From the NCBI GenBank assembly GCA_019925795.1, contig CM034312.1, forward strand, positions 26,997,914-27,061,913: a stretch of 64,000 nt of DNA. Reading direction: 5' to 3'. A model generated the notes under the pieces. That model had not been told where the DNA came from. It made no database searches and saw only the letters and a program-made list of their open reading frames with translations. The position numbers were made by a program, and so were the translations under genes. Below are positions 9,376 through 20,760 of this stretch, piece after piece (the first letter of the stretch is position 1; each line of letters opens with the position of its first letter). The stretch comes from Dendrobium chrysotoxum (taxonomy: Eukaryota; Streptophyta; Magnoliopsida; Asparagales; Orchidaceae).

Positions 9376-12300
9376 TTTTTTGTTGTTTGATTAAAAAAAA
9401 TATATTGTTTGAAAATGTGTTTTAATTTTCTTTGGGAAATATTTAATTTCTGGAATTTAAATTTTATAATTGAACACCTATTATGAATGATATATCACCT
9501 CGAAAAGTGAACATATCGTTCCCTAATAGGTTCAGATTATAAATATTTGAATTTATCTGATTATCGTAGTCAAACTCGAGGAGAAACAATATATGATCCC
9601 TAAGAATCAAAATAGTGTTTAATCCATTGTTTAACTATAATAATTCAGATAAGAGATCATTAATTTCATAATTAAAATTACGATTGTAATTGATATATCT
9701 ATCCAGAGAAAGAAGATATCAATCACTATCGATAGTTTAAATATGACGATAATGATCATTAGGTTTGAATTTCCCAAAGATAATTAATTAAGGGTTTTGA
9801 AAAAGCTTGATTTTGAAAATCTGGTCTGGGTTTCTAAATCTCCTACGAGCGCAAGCCCTCGTAGTTAATTACATCGTAGGAAAATAGAGATTTTCCTACG
9901 AACACTCTCGATTAAAATAGCGATACGAATTTCATTTAAGAATTCAAAGATTGATATCAAAGAAAGTTAAGGACTTGAATTTTCAAATGGGATTGGTTCA
10001 AAATTGAACACTTATTTCTGGAGTCAAAGGAAGAAGAGTAGGAGGTGTCTTGAGATTCTGAATTATTTCAGAAACACCTCAAACTATCCTAAGTGTTGGG
10101 CTTGAATTAGATAGAAAGAGATTTTAATGTTTAAGTGGTCAATTTTATTAGAAGGTGGGAATTAGATTCCCGGAAGTTTGAGGTCTTAAGATTGAAGACA
10201 TGCCTCAGAACTTAAGTCTAAAATGGGTACTGAAAACCAGTGACCCAGAACCTAGCTAATGCAAATGTAATCCTGGACTTACCCCGGCCTGGATTAGGGA
10301 GCCAGCTAAACCACCTAAACGCTTTTAAAACCATGAGTCAAAGTCTTTAAATGTAGAGTGGTTAAGGACATTGATTAAGATTGGTTTAAAGAATTGGGGT
10401 CGACATCTAGAGCAGATCCTAATTGACCCCTTAACATATGTTGGGTTAAATGTCTAAATAAAATGCAATTAAGATTTAGACTCGATTTTTAATTTGTATC
10501 TAATGCAATGCATGCTAGTTGACTCGATGAAATGCTTAAATCAATATGAAGCAGTTTTAAAATAGGCTTAAAAATAGGTTTTATCCTAGAGATTGCACAA
10601 CATCCCCTTGGACAGAACTGCACCCTAATAGGTCAGGTGGTCTGCCAGAACCCGCAGGCGGGGAGGTGCCTAACACGGATGAGAAAAATCAATATGTATG
10701 CATGAAAAACTCCCGGCGAGTCCGGGCTTACTTCTTAAGAGCGTTAGAGTTTCTATCTGAGCTTAAAAATTTTAAGTTTTGTTTAAGTAGAAGAAGTTAA
10801 TGACCGTACCCTCACGAGCCTCCGATCGGGTTCCAGGCTAAATAAAAATCGACATGCAATAAGCGCCAAAAAACTACTAAAAGCATGCGGATCCTTAATC
10901 GCAATCAACATTAATTAATCAAATCAACATTTAATTAAATTAATTAAATAAATACTCAAACTGAAAGTCCATAGGCAAGTGCCCTTAATAATACAACCCA
11001 GGGTCTGCAGTAAAGTAAAGTGGCCGGGTACCACTGACTACAGCCCGGATTCTACTCCTAAGACTCAAGTGACTTTGAGATTTGAGATTCTTCTCGCTCT
11101 TCACTTCTTCGTCTTCTTGGAACTCCTCGGATCATCGGGTCTGGATATCCAAATGAAAAGAAACTCCCCCTGGATAGGGGTGTTATCTTTTCTCTTTGGA
11201 TACTTGAACTTCATCCTAATTTGGATCTCCAAATGGATAGGAACTCTCCCCTAAGGGATGTTCCTTCCTCTTTGGATTCCAAATTGGATTTTAAATGTCT
11301 CAATCTCAAAGTACTTTAAATAATACAACTCAAAATCAAATCAAATTACATTAATGAAAATTAAAACTCTAGACTCAACAACCTGCAAGGTTATCCTAAT
11401 AATAAGCAGTTTATATTTGACATCCCAAGCAGTTAATATATTTGAAATTTAAATGCTCAAACCAGCCACACTTGGCCATGCTCTTTTTGATTTAAAGGGG
11501 GACTTAAGCATGCTTAGCACCTGTGCAATTTAATAATCATGATTTTTGCCCCCTTTAATTTATGCCCTGTATGAGCATGGCCACCTGCATAAGATTGAAT
11601 TAGTACAAATTGTTCCTAGCCTAGGGGTAGATCTAATCGTACAATCAATCATATCACAGAGTGCATTAAATAAATAAACAATCACATCAATTCTACTACT
11701 AGCAAACAGCATGCAGTAAAAGCTCGAAAACCCGGCACACAGCAGAAAAGTAAACACCGGCCTAGCCTAAGACTAGAGTTGGTTGTCCTAGCAAACCATC
11801 TAAAGTGTGTGAGGTAGGCTGTGTGGCTTTGATGTGTCTTAAATAGGATGATTTGATTGAAGTTGTTTAAAGTTCTAGTTGGTTGAAGGCTTAAGGGAAG
11901 ATTTAATTTGAATTTAAATATTAATGACTTGAAATCGATTTTAAAATTAATTTTAATTGTTTGTTGGATATCACCTTTGTTGCACACCGAGGCCGTGAAG
12001 TTTATTTCACCTTCCTTGGGGCTAATTTAATAGCCTCGTAGGCCTGGGTTACCCAGTGGTACCCGATATAATTAAATGATTTGAGTTTGATTAAGGATTA
12101 AAGGTTGATTAATTTTAATTAGAATTAGTTGGTTGCTGGTTTTAAGTTCAAATTAATGTTTTCTGGAATTTTGAATGATTTATTGAATTTTGATATTTTC
12201 TGTATTATTTTAATGATTTAATTAAAGGGTTAAAATTTGACTTTTTGATTTAAAGTATTTTCTGAAAATTCAATATTTTATTAAAATACTAGACCTTAAT

Positions 12301-13339
12301 ACGATCAGTTAGACAGTAAGTACACTGAAATTGGATTTTTCTACATTTTATTATGAAAGTTTGAAGTTTTGACTTGAATTTGAACTAAGTTTGACCAAAA
12401 GTTGACTTTTTCAAAATTAGTTGCTTTCTGGAAACTTAACATTTTTAATAAATATTAGAGCTTAATATGAGTTGTATGCCTTTGAGTTTGCTCAATTTGG
12501 AGTTCATTTGAATTAGTTATGAATTTTTGAAGTTTTGAGTATTTAATGAATTATTTAAATTGTTTAATTAAAGCCCTTTTTATGGTTTGAATCCAAATGA
12601 TCTCCAAACTCCTTGAAATCAACTCCAAAGGTCAGGAATGACCTAAGGAGTGATTTCCAAGTGTTTGAGAAATTTTTGGAATTTTTAATTATTTTTAATT
12701 AATTAAATTAATTAAATATTGAATTTCAATTGAAATTAAATTAAACTTAGTTTTGAAGTCCAGTCAAGGGGCTTTTATTTTTCATTGATTAAGGGTTCAA
12801 TTTTGGTCAGTTTGAGGTATTACATGTAATTTTTGGATTTAATCTTGATTTATTAGAATTTCTGAAAGTTTTAAAGGCTTAATTAAGGTTTAAGTTTGAT
12901 TAGGTTAATTAAGGGGCTTAATGATTTCAAAATTCAGTGAATATTTTTCTTAAGGTTATATATGTCACTATGTTCAAATGTTCAAAGTTTCAAATCAATA
13001 GGAAGTGTATCCTAATTAATGGAATTTTTCTAAATTCTCTAAGCAAAATCCTTAATTATTGTCCTTAATGATGTTAGGTTTAATAGGCTTGAATCAAAGT
13101 TTATACTAACCCTTGATAAATGCACAAGTAAACACACATGCAATCAATCAACCCTAGACCTAAGAGAGCCCTAAAGCTAGGTGGTGTGTGTACCCTAAGC
13201 ATGCAAGGATCAAAATAATTTGATTAATCAAGAGATAGTCAATGAATAATTAACACATTAATTATCCATTAATTATCCATCACTCCACATCAATTTTGTT
13301 CAAACATGCTTAAATTAGATTTAAAATTTCAATGGATCT

Positions 13340-14310
13340 CTCAAATGATAAGAATTTAAATATATATAATTTTAAAATAGATTTTTAAATATAAATTTAT
13401 ATACATATATATAAATTTATATAGATAGATACAAACTTTAAATTTAAAATACTCAAAATATTATTAAAAGAAATTTAATATTCAAATGAGAGCTCCTCTG
13501 ATTTTTTTTTAATAATTTGAAAATAAATAACCAATTTAAAAAAAAAATAATTAGTTTAATATCTAATTATACATCAATTAAAAAAAAAAAATTAAATAAT
13601 AAATACTAACTAAAATAAATTAAAATTTTTTTATTTTATAAATTAGTTTTAAATTAAAGTATCTAATTTTCTGAAAATTTTGAGATATGGTATTAATATT
13701 TTTAATTTAATGTGAGTTTGTTTGGAATTCTTGAAGTTTAAGGTCGATTAAAGTATTTAAAATTGATTTAAAATTAATTGATAATTAAAATCAATTAGTA
13801 ATGAAAATTAATTTAAATTAAATCTTAAATATTTTTTTTTTTAAAATCTTTTGAAATTGTCTAAAATAAATTTTTACTTGGATTTTAGATTCATTTGAAT
13901 TTAATTTTATTAAATATGAATTGAATAGTTAAATATTTAATTAAACTTAAAAATGTATAAAATATATTTTAATTTAATTCAATCTAGAATAAATTACATA
14001 AAATATTTTCTGATCATTAATAATTTTAAAATTTTAATATAAATTTTAAAATAAATAAAAAAAAAATTAAATTTCATAAAATATTCTAATATATTTTAAT
14101 TAAATATCTTAAACTAGTTAATATTTAATCTTTAAAGTGATTTAGGATAGAATAAATTATTCATAAATAATATTTATTTTAAAATTGAATATTTAATTTA
14201 AAAAAAAAAACTAATATATAATAATATTTTTTTTTATTTAAAATTGATTTTTTATAATTTTTTTTGAAGAAATTAAGGCTAAAAATGATTTAAAATTAAA
14301 TTTAAAGCCT
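13340..14310. other. Very AT-rich block inside the putative LTR
   Basis: About 1 kb dominated by AATTTAAA-like words and runs of 8-11 A or T, with almost no GC. No ORF, RNA or repeat unit can be defined. It ends abruptly at the GC-rich block beginning near 14320. Confidence 0.7.
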
Positions 14311-14375
14311 TTTTAAAATTCTGGCGGCGCGGAGACCACGTGGCATTCACCGATTCGCTAGGACAAAACGCGTGG

Positions 14376-14421
14376 CAATGATTAGCCGGCGGCGCAATGA
14401 TTGCGCCGCCGGCAATCATTG
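14376..14421. repeat. Near-perfect GC-rich palindrome
   Basis: Two 22-base arms flank a single central G. The inner 14 bp (GCCGGCGGCGCAAT and its complement) pair perfectly. An outer CAATGATT/AATCATTG pair is offset by one unpaired A. It lies in the GC-rich, CpG-rich 14320-14650 segment of the putative LTR, with ACGTGGCA-like G-box words nearby, so this may be the U3 promoter region. Confidence 0.85.
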
Positions 14422-14585
14422 GAAAATGATTAACCGCACACGCGGTTCACTAATCCACGTCAGCCGTTATTCCTGGCCATTGGATGTCCCGCGGTTTGAG
14501 ATTGACGGCCACGATTACGCTGGACGGGAATCGTAATAGCGGATCAGGCCACGCGGTTTGGAGGTTCCGCGGGAGGGCTTGATCA

Positions 14586-14613
14586 GAGCCGTTGATTTCA
14601 AAATCAACGGCTC
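14586..14613. repeat. Perfect 13-bp inverted repeat with 2-bp spacer
   Basis: GAGCCGTTGATTT, spacer CA, then its exact complement. It lies about 165 bp from the larger palindrome in the same GC-rich part of the putative LTR. Confidence 0.9.
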
Positions 14614-16050
14614 AAATAACGCCCAGTTCATGCATTAACGAACCTAGGCCTAGAACCAAATATTCGACTCGTTCTCTCAAACCGCCGAATGAAATCAAAT
14701 AAAATTTTAAACTTAAGTTAAGCTTATGAACAGAAGTACTGTGGAAGTGATTAAACCGGATTAGGATCGTTTATCAAAAAGCTAAATTATCCTAAGTAAA
14801 TTAAGCTAGGGTTAGGGATTTTAAGCAAACTAACCGTTGGATTGGAATGATCTTGGATTCTCTGAATTTGTAGTTTGTCCACGCTCAATATTGCTGAAGA
14901 CTTCGCGAACTGATGAGGTCTAGATCGAACCCTATAACTCCTTGGATGGATTTGAACTTAACTCGCCGGAATCCGGTCGCCGGCGAGGTTTGACCGGTCG
15001 GATTTGAGCTAGAATGGATGTGAGAGAGGATTAAGGCTCAGGGGAACTGGAGGCTTGATCTGGAGGAGATGGGAAAGTGAGAGAGGGGCTAGGGTTCGAA
15101 TGGAGGCTCTAAACAATGTTTTGCCCTATTCAATCCATTCCAGATTGAATGGATGGCTGGGATGGGTTTGTTTGAGCTCTATGATGTTGCCAAGTGTCGC
15201 TAGGATGGTTGGGAGCAGGAGAAAGGACAACCCAAGGACGCCTAGGTGGAAAGGGCTATTTGTCCTCTAGTAAGCATGTGGAATTGATTTAGACCATTAG
15301 ATCTTAATCTAAAGGCCTAAAATAGTTCTAGGAATATTCCAGAAACTATTTGAACACCTGGAATGAAAAGGGATTGAAAAGAATGCCATGTCATTAAGGA
15401 TTTAAACTATTTAATGCATTCTTTGACCATTTGTTGACTGGTTTGACCAGTCAACAGGTCAAGGCTTGATGAGGTGGAGATTGGAGAGCTGTTTGAGCTA
15501 ATAGGGTGCACTTCAAGGGATTTGATATTGAGAGGCTAGGACTTGAGTGCATATTCATGAATTAGGGAAGGTTTGACCAAATCATAGTAGGTTGACTTGG
15601 TCAAATCAACAACAACTTGGGACATAATGAGCTTAGACATATTCAAGCCATGTTATGAAATTGGGTTAGAAGCTTAATGGGAATTCAATTGGATGTATGG
15701 GTGGATTTGACTAAGATCCACACATTTAACCAACTCCAAGATATTGACTTGGTCAAACCTCATATGGATGTGTTTCAAGTTAGGTTTGAATGGATTCAAT
15801 ATATATTATTAAGTGTATTTGAAGGTTTAATAGTTTACTTGAATGAGATTTTAATAAATATGGTGAATGTAGTTTAAGTTGATTAGGTTTGACCAGGTAT
15901 GGATCTAGTTGACCAAGTCAACTGATGACTAGGACAAGATGTCCAGTCAAGTCCACATCACTAGGGGGGATGATCATAAAAATTTGAGAAAATTTTGAAT
16001 GCAATTAAGGCTTGATTCAAAGTGTAAAAGCTTGAGGGTTAATCTGGTCA

Positions 16051-16860
16051 ACCTAGGTTGACTTGGTCAACCAGGTTGACCCAGGGTCATAGGTTGAGCT
16101 CAACAAGTTTGAAATGATGAATAGGGTCTGGTAGAAGTAATTTGAGGGTTTGAATAGGCTATTTGGGTCAAACCACCTATTTGAACCCTTAATGGGCTTA
16201 ATGGGTCAATTGGGTTGACTTGGTCAACCAAATTGACCCAGGGTTAGGGTTTGAACTGGAATGGTTTGAAATGATGAATGGGGTCTAATGGAGGTGGTTT
16301 CAGGGTTTAAATGGGTCATCTAGGTCAAATGACCTGTTTAGGCCCTTAATGGGCCTAATGGGTCAATTATGTTGACTTGGTCAACCAGGTTGACCCAGGG
16401 TCAGGGATTGGGTCTGACCAGTTCAGAATGACATTCTGAGTCTATTGGTGGTGGTCTCAAAGTCTGGGGAGGTTGTTTGGTCAAAATGACCTATTTGGGC
16501 CCTTAATGGGCCTTTTAGGTCAACCCTGGTTGACTTGGTCAACCAGGTGGGTCCAGGGTCTGGAAATGGGTTCAACAGATTTGAAATGACATTTGGAGAC
16601 CAATGGAGGTGGTCCCAAGGTCAGAGGAGGTCATTTGGTCAGAATGACCTGTTTTGACCCTAAAGGGGCCTTCTAGGTCAACTAGGTTGACTTGGTCAAC
16701 CAGGTTGACCCAGGGGCTGGTTCTGGGTTCAATGGGTTTGGTTTGACATTTGAAATTTGCTGGAAGTGACTGCATTTGATTTGGAGCTCATTTGGTTCAA
16801 GTGACCAGTTACACCCCATAGGGGTATTTTGGTCATTTTGACCCCTGGTCGACTGGGGGT
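16051..16860. repeat. Five-copy tandem repeat, about 158 bp per unit
   Basis: Each unit begins with GTTGACTTGGTCAACCA, itself a dyad (TTGAC...GTCAA). Starts are near 16051, 16214, 16371, 16530 and 16687. Units share a TTTGAAATGA core and a CCTTAATGGGCCT-like tail. Divergence between units is substantial. Isolated GTTGACTTGGTCAA words also occur before the array near 15590. Confidence 0.85.
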
Positions 16861-17279
16861 CAAATTGAGTCCAACAAAATGCAGTTTATTGCTCAATGAA
16901 TCATAATCAAGGGTCTGGAGGTGATTGGAGGCTTTGGGGAAAGCTCCAGGGTCAAGATCCACTGGGTGGTATGTCCAGTGGCATGGACTGTAAATATTTG
17001 AAGGTTTTACAGCCTTTGGATTTCAATTCAGTTTCTGAGGTTAGAGATCTCAGAATGAGCTCAAATTTGGAGGGTTGCCTCTAAATACATGTCATATCAG
17101 TGTGGAACTGACAGATCCTGAATCAGAGGTCATCTGATAGGGTTTTGAAATGTTCAAAGATTTGCTTGAAAAGGCTTTCAGGACTTAAACCTTTGGCCTT
17201 GGATTTTAGTCTGGAAGTCTGGTTTTGAGCTGGATTTTGATCAGGGTTTGAATTAAGGATATGGATTAAAGTCTGGATT

Positions 17280-17930
17280 GATTGAAGTTTTAATTGAATG
17301 AAGGTTTGGATTAATCCTAGATCTAGATTGATCTAAGATCTATGCTGATCCTAGAATCTAGGTAGATCTAAGAACCTGGGGTATAAGAGAATCCTAAGGT
17401 CTAGGAAAGTCTTAAGCTGTAGATCTAGGAAAATCCCAAGATCTAGAATAATCTGGAGGGTAGATTGATCTAGAACCTGAATTAATCCTAGGGTTTAGAA
17501 TAGATCCTAAGGACTGAAGTCTAGGAAGATCCTAGAGTCTAAAAGTCCTAGGGTTTAGGATCTACAAGAATCTTAGGATCTAAAATAGATCCTAAAGCCT
17601 AGATTCTAGGAAGATCCTAAAGTCTAGAATGATCCTAAGATCTAGAAGGATCTAGAGGAATCTTGTGGTCTAGAATAGATCCTAGGGTCTAAGAAGATCA
17701 TATGATCTAGAGTCAGGTAGAATCCTAGGGTCTAGAATAGATCCTAGGGTCTGAAGTCTAGGAGAATCCTAGAATCTAGATTTGTCTTAAATTTCATTGA
17801 TCTGGGGTCAGGATTGATTTGAATTTGGATTGATCTTAAAGTCTGGATTAATCTAAGATCAGATTGATCCTAGGGTTAAGATTAATCCTAAGGATTGAAA
17901 AGATCCTAAGGTCTGGATTGGTCCTACTGA
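17280..17930. repeat. Degenerate short-period repeat built on GATCCTAGG/TCTAGA words
   Basis: About 650 bp dominated by permutations of GATCCTAAG, GTCTAGAA and TAGATC, with a loose period of roughly 20-30 bp. Most of these words are palindromic or nearly so. It sits just inside the proposed 5' terminus of the Tat LTR. Confidence 0.75.
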
Positions 17931-17954
17931 GCTCATACAAAAATGAGGTCAACA

Positions 17955-18736
17955 GACACAATAGCCTTCGAAGCTGGGTAAGAAGCCCATACATCCTCAT
18001 ATTTCAGAAAATTATCCTTAGGAGCCATAGTTTTTAGAACCTTAAGAAGAATTGGGCAATGGTCGGATGCAATCCTAGGCAAGTGCCTAACCGAAGCATC
18101 TTGAATCACATTCAAAGCTTTGCTATTCAAGAGACATCTATTGAGTCTCTCCATAATGCGAGCCCCACCTGACTTGTTGTTACACCAAGTATATTTTGGT
18201 CCAACCAAACCAATATCATGAAGATCATGTTTAGACATGAATGCTTTCATCTCTTGAGGCCCCTGAGAGAAGCTGAACTTTCCCCCTCTTTTCTCTTCTT
18301 GAGATAATATGCAATGAAAGTCACCTCCCACCACCGCTGGAGTTTCCAAGTCCAAATTAGAGCCTAGAGTTTCCCATAATTTCCTTCTTGGGTACAGATT
18401 TTTATTTCCATACACCATAGAAACATTCCAAGTTCCTTTGTTGAAAATATTTAACTTCCCAATAACACATTGAGGTGTAGCCTCCAGTAAAGAGAACGAA
18501 GCAAGTTTAGACTTCCACAGAACCATAATACCTCCTGATGAACCATCAGATGGATACAGGAAAAAGTCCCAATCATCCCCCATAAATTTGCTAATGTCAT
18601 AATTAGCAAAAGATGAAATTTTGGTTTCCACAATTCCCACAAACAAAACATTCCAGTTTTTAACAAATTCTTTCAAATAAAGAGAGGCTTCTCTTTTATT
18701 CGCCGCTCTACAATTCCAAAAGGCTAGTGTAGTCAT
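17955..18736 (-). pseudogene. LINE B ORF2 endonuclease domain, 3' truncated
   Basis: An AP-type endonuclease (exonuclease-endonuclease-phosphatase fold) that nicks target DNA for target-primed reverse transcription. Motifs in order: FWNCR, VETKI, GGDFHCIL, YTWCNN, RLNRCL, SDHCPIL. The catalytic GDFN motif reads GDFH (His codon at 18314-18316), an active-site change. Homology with LINE C ends at SKAIV. The last residues before the apparent stop at 17933 are encoded by the inserted LTR. RT, Cys-rich and RNase H parts are absent. Confidence 0.88.
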
Positions 18737-20707
18737 TTGGATATAGAGGGGGTAAGACCCCTGCTCCTACCTTTGTTCAACACCTCAACCTTTCTAGTTC
18801 TTGAGGACTTATTCAATGGTCCTAGTGATTTTAATTCTTTGGACAGTTTATGTTTTTGAGGATTAGAGTTGGAAGATTCCCCTATCAACTTGGAGAATTC
18901 TTCCCCATTACCAACCTTGCTAACTGTGGAAACAACAACAATGCTAAGCTCCTCCTTGTTTATTTATCCTTCTTCTAACTCCCATTCTACTTGATTCTGA
19001 ACCAGATTTTTATCAATTACACCTTCCTCCTTAGCAATCCCTTGCATTCCTTCATTCTAAGAGAAATTGGCTGGAGCCCTTGGACAACCATAGCTTCAGC
19101 TTCACCTTCAATACTCTCATTCAACCTTGAAGTCATGATGTTTACTTCCTCTTCAATACCCAAAAGAGCTTTAAAACTATTATCCACACCAAAAACCGCA
19201 GCATTGGATAACTCAGTTGTCACAGCAGGCTTTAAAACATTATCATGCAAAGAGAGCTCCTTAACAGAATCCTGCTTAAGAGCCACCTTTGAGACTACAC
19301 CCTTACTCACCTCCTTAGAAGGAACCTTTTTCTCATCCCAGCCTTGGTACGTTTTAAGATTGAACCTCCTCTTCCCATGGTTAACCACTATCCATGGCCC
19401 ATAACCAGGTCTAAGCGCCACATCACAGGAGTCCTCTTGGACCGGAGCTACATCCTCATTCGCCAAAGAATTGTTGGAGATAAAACACCACCCAATTTGA
19501 TGTTTGAAGCCACCTTGGACTTTGAGCTCTCCACCTCACAATCTTTCTTAACATGCCCGATTCTTCCACAAGAAAAACAAAATAGAGGAAGACGTTCATA
19601 TTCTATTTTTTGATAAAACTTGCCTCCAGTACCTTCCACCCAAACTCCTAAAGGCAGTTTATCCTCCAGCTTGATGCATACACAAACCCTTCCAAACTCC
19701 CTTTTCCCCCACTGGAACATATTTCCATCTATTAGGTAAGGTTTCCCAATCATTGAAGCAATCCTATAGATATTAATCTCATCCCAGCAATGTAGAGGAA
19801 GATGAGGCAACCTTATCCAGATCAGGGCACTCAAACCTTTTAATGAGCTTGTAGAAAAACTATGAGACCACTTATCAATTCCAATGACTTGGCCATTAAC
19901 ATACCAAGGACCATTGGATAAAACCGCATCCATGTGGTCATGTTCAAAGAAAGAACAAAGGAACCAGCCCAAACCAAGCGACGTAAGATGGAATTTACCA
20001 AACAAGGACCACTGTTTCCTTAGTTCAGAGCTAACCAGGGCTAATGGGGCTTCTCCTCCAAAAACCTTCACCACTAAAGAAAGTTGAAGCTTGCTGGGAT
20101 TCTCTATTACACTTTGTTCATGGAGTTTAACAGAAGAGCCATCCTCTGATAAACAGTTACCAAAGTCCAATTCAGACACATTAATATTATCCTTCTTCTT
20201 CCAGGCGTTGGGCTGATTTCCCAAACCTACCCGAGAGTTAAAACCAATAGCATTTGTTTCACAACCACCTAGGTCGCCAGATATACAATTACGAACCTCC
20301 AGTAGATCAGACTGAACATTTCCCACAGTTCCGACCAAACCTCCATGAGGAACTTGAACCTTATTGCAGATGGAGCTCCCCTTCGCAAGGTCATCTTCCT
20401 TAACATCAACATTTTTGCTTTTAGACACAATGGAATTCATATTTATCACACCATCGCTAATGATATGGATTGCATTTGAATTGCCATATCAATTTACAAA
20501 AATGTTCATGCTGGACGATGAAGCCTCCAGGTCATTGAGCGAGGGTACCAGAGGGTTCAAAATACATGGAGATTTGCAGTCTTCAGTTAGAGAAATACCT
20601 TTTCCTTTACCGACAACATGATCGGTCTTCTGAGGTTCTTCCACCACGTCATCCTTGATTACCAAAGCTCCCTTCGAGGGTCTCCTCCGATCCTCCAGAA
20701 ACACCAT
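18733..20707 (-). pseudogene. LINE B ORF1 (DUF4283 plus CCHC knuckle), broken
   Basis: An RNA-binding, gag-like protein of plant L1 elements. The DUF4283-type region is clear (LVVKVFGGEAPLAL, ELRKQWSLFGKFHL, GPWYVNGQVIGIDKW, WIRLPHLPLHCWD, YRIASMIGKP), followed by knuckle CFSCGRIGHVKKDC. Breaks: TGA at 20489-20491 where LINE C has Arg (a CGA-to-TGA change fits), a frameshift near 19450-19500, another near 19045, and TAA near 18963. The original reading ends with TGA at 18733-18735, overlapping the ORF2 ATG by two bases (ATGA). Confidence 0.88.
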
Positions 20708-20760
20708 TCTCTTTAGATTATAACGATGGGCTTAATGTAACCATAGCTTTTTAGTATTAT

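Larger units (their letters stand above)
1..17954 (-). mobile_element. Tat-lineage Ty3/gypsy retrotransposon, 5' part, cut by window edge
   Basis: Reading on the minus strand: putative 5' LTR (17954 to 9381), primer-binding site (9375 to 9358), a 2-kb leader with tandem repeats, then one gag-pol frame from 7353 off the left edge. Integrase, 3' LTR and the left target duplication lie outside. Lineage is inferred from the RT wording (NKACPKDEFPLP, SFMDG, GLKNAGATYQRAM), the two successive RNase H domains and the CX2HX4HX4C gag finger, all typical of Tat/Ogre elements. The right boundary is where LINE B coding sequence resumes at 17955, next to a TGTTG start that matches the CAACA end at 9381. 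Confidence 0.8.
9381..17954 (-). repeat. Putative 5' LTR of the Tat element, about 8.57 kb
   Basis: The 3' end (CAACA, at 9381-9385) abuts the primer-binding site. The proposed 5' end is TGTTGACC at 17954-17947, exactly where LINE B coding sequence stops, giving TGTTG...CAACA inverted ends. No protein domain is visible inside. It contains a GC-rich promoter-like block (14320-14650), an AT-rich block, a 158-bp tandem array and a GATCCTAG-rich tract. The length is extreme for an LTR, so an undetected nested element is the main alternative. The second LTR is off-window, so identity cannot be checked here. Confidence 0.5.
17955..20760 (-). mobile_element. L1-type LINE B, 5' two-fifths only
   Basis: Contains ORF1 and the start of ORF2 in the normal LINE order. 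LINEs usually lose their 5' end; this one lacks its 3' end (RT and RNase H), which is best explained by the Tat element inserting at 17954/17955. The 5' boundary near 20760 is approximate. Encoded proteins are homologous throughout to LINE C at 55325-62010. Confidence 0.85.

Noticed and set aside
10979..11254. 91-codon plus-strand open frame
   Set aside because: Lies in the putative Tat LTR, has no recognisable domain, and spans an internal short duplication (GGATATCCAAATG and GGATCTCCAAATG).
14376..14421. Intrinsic transcription terminator
   Set aside because: A GC hairpin without a following T-run on either strand, in plant DNA inside an LTR.
15055..15877. Two small open frames (15055-15270, 15677-15877)
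   Set aside because: Within the putative LTR, no homology and no promoter context; length is expected by chance.
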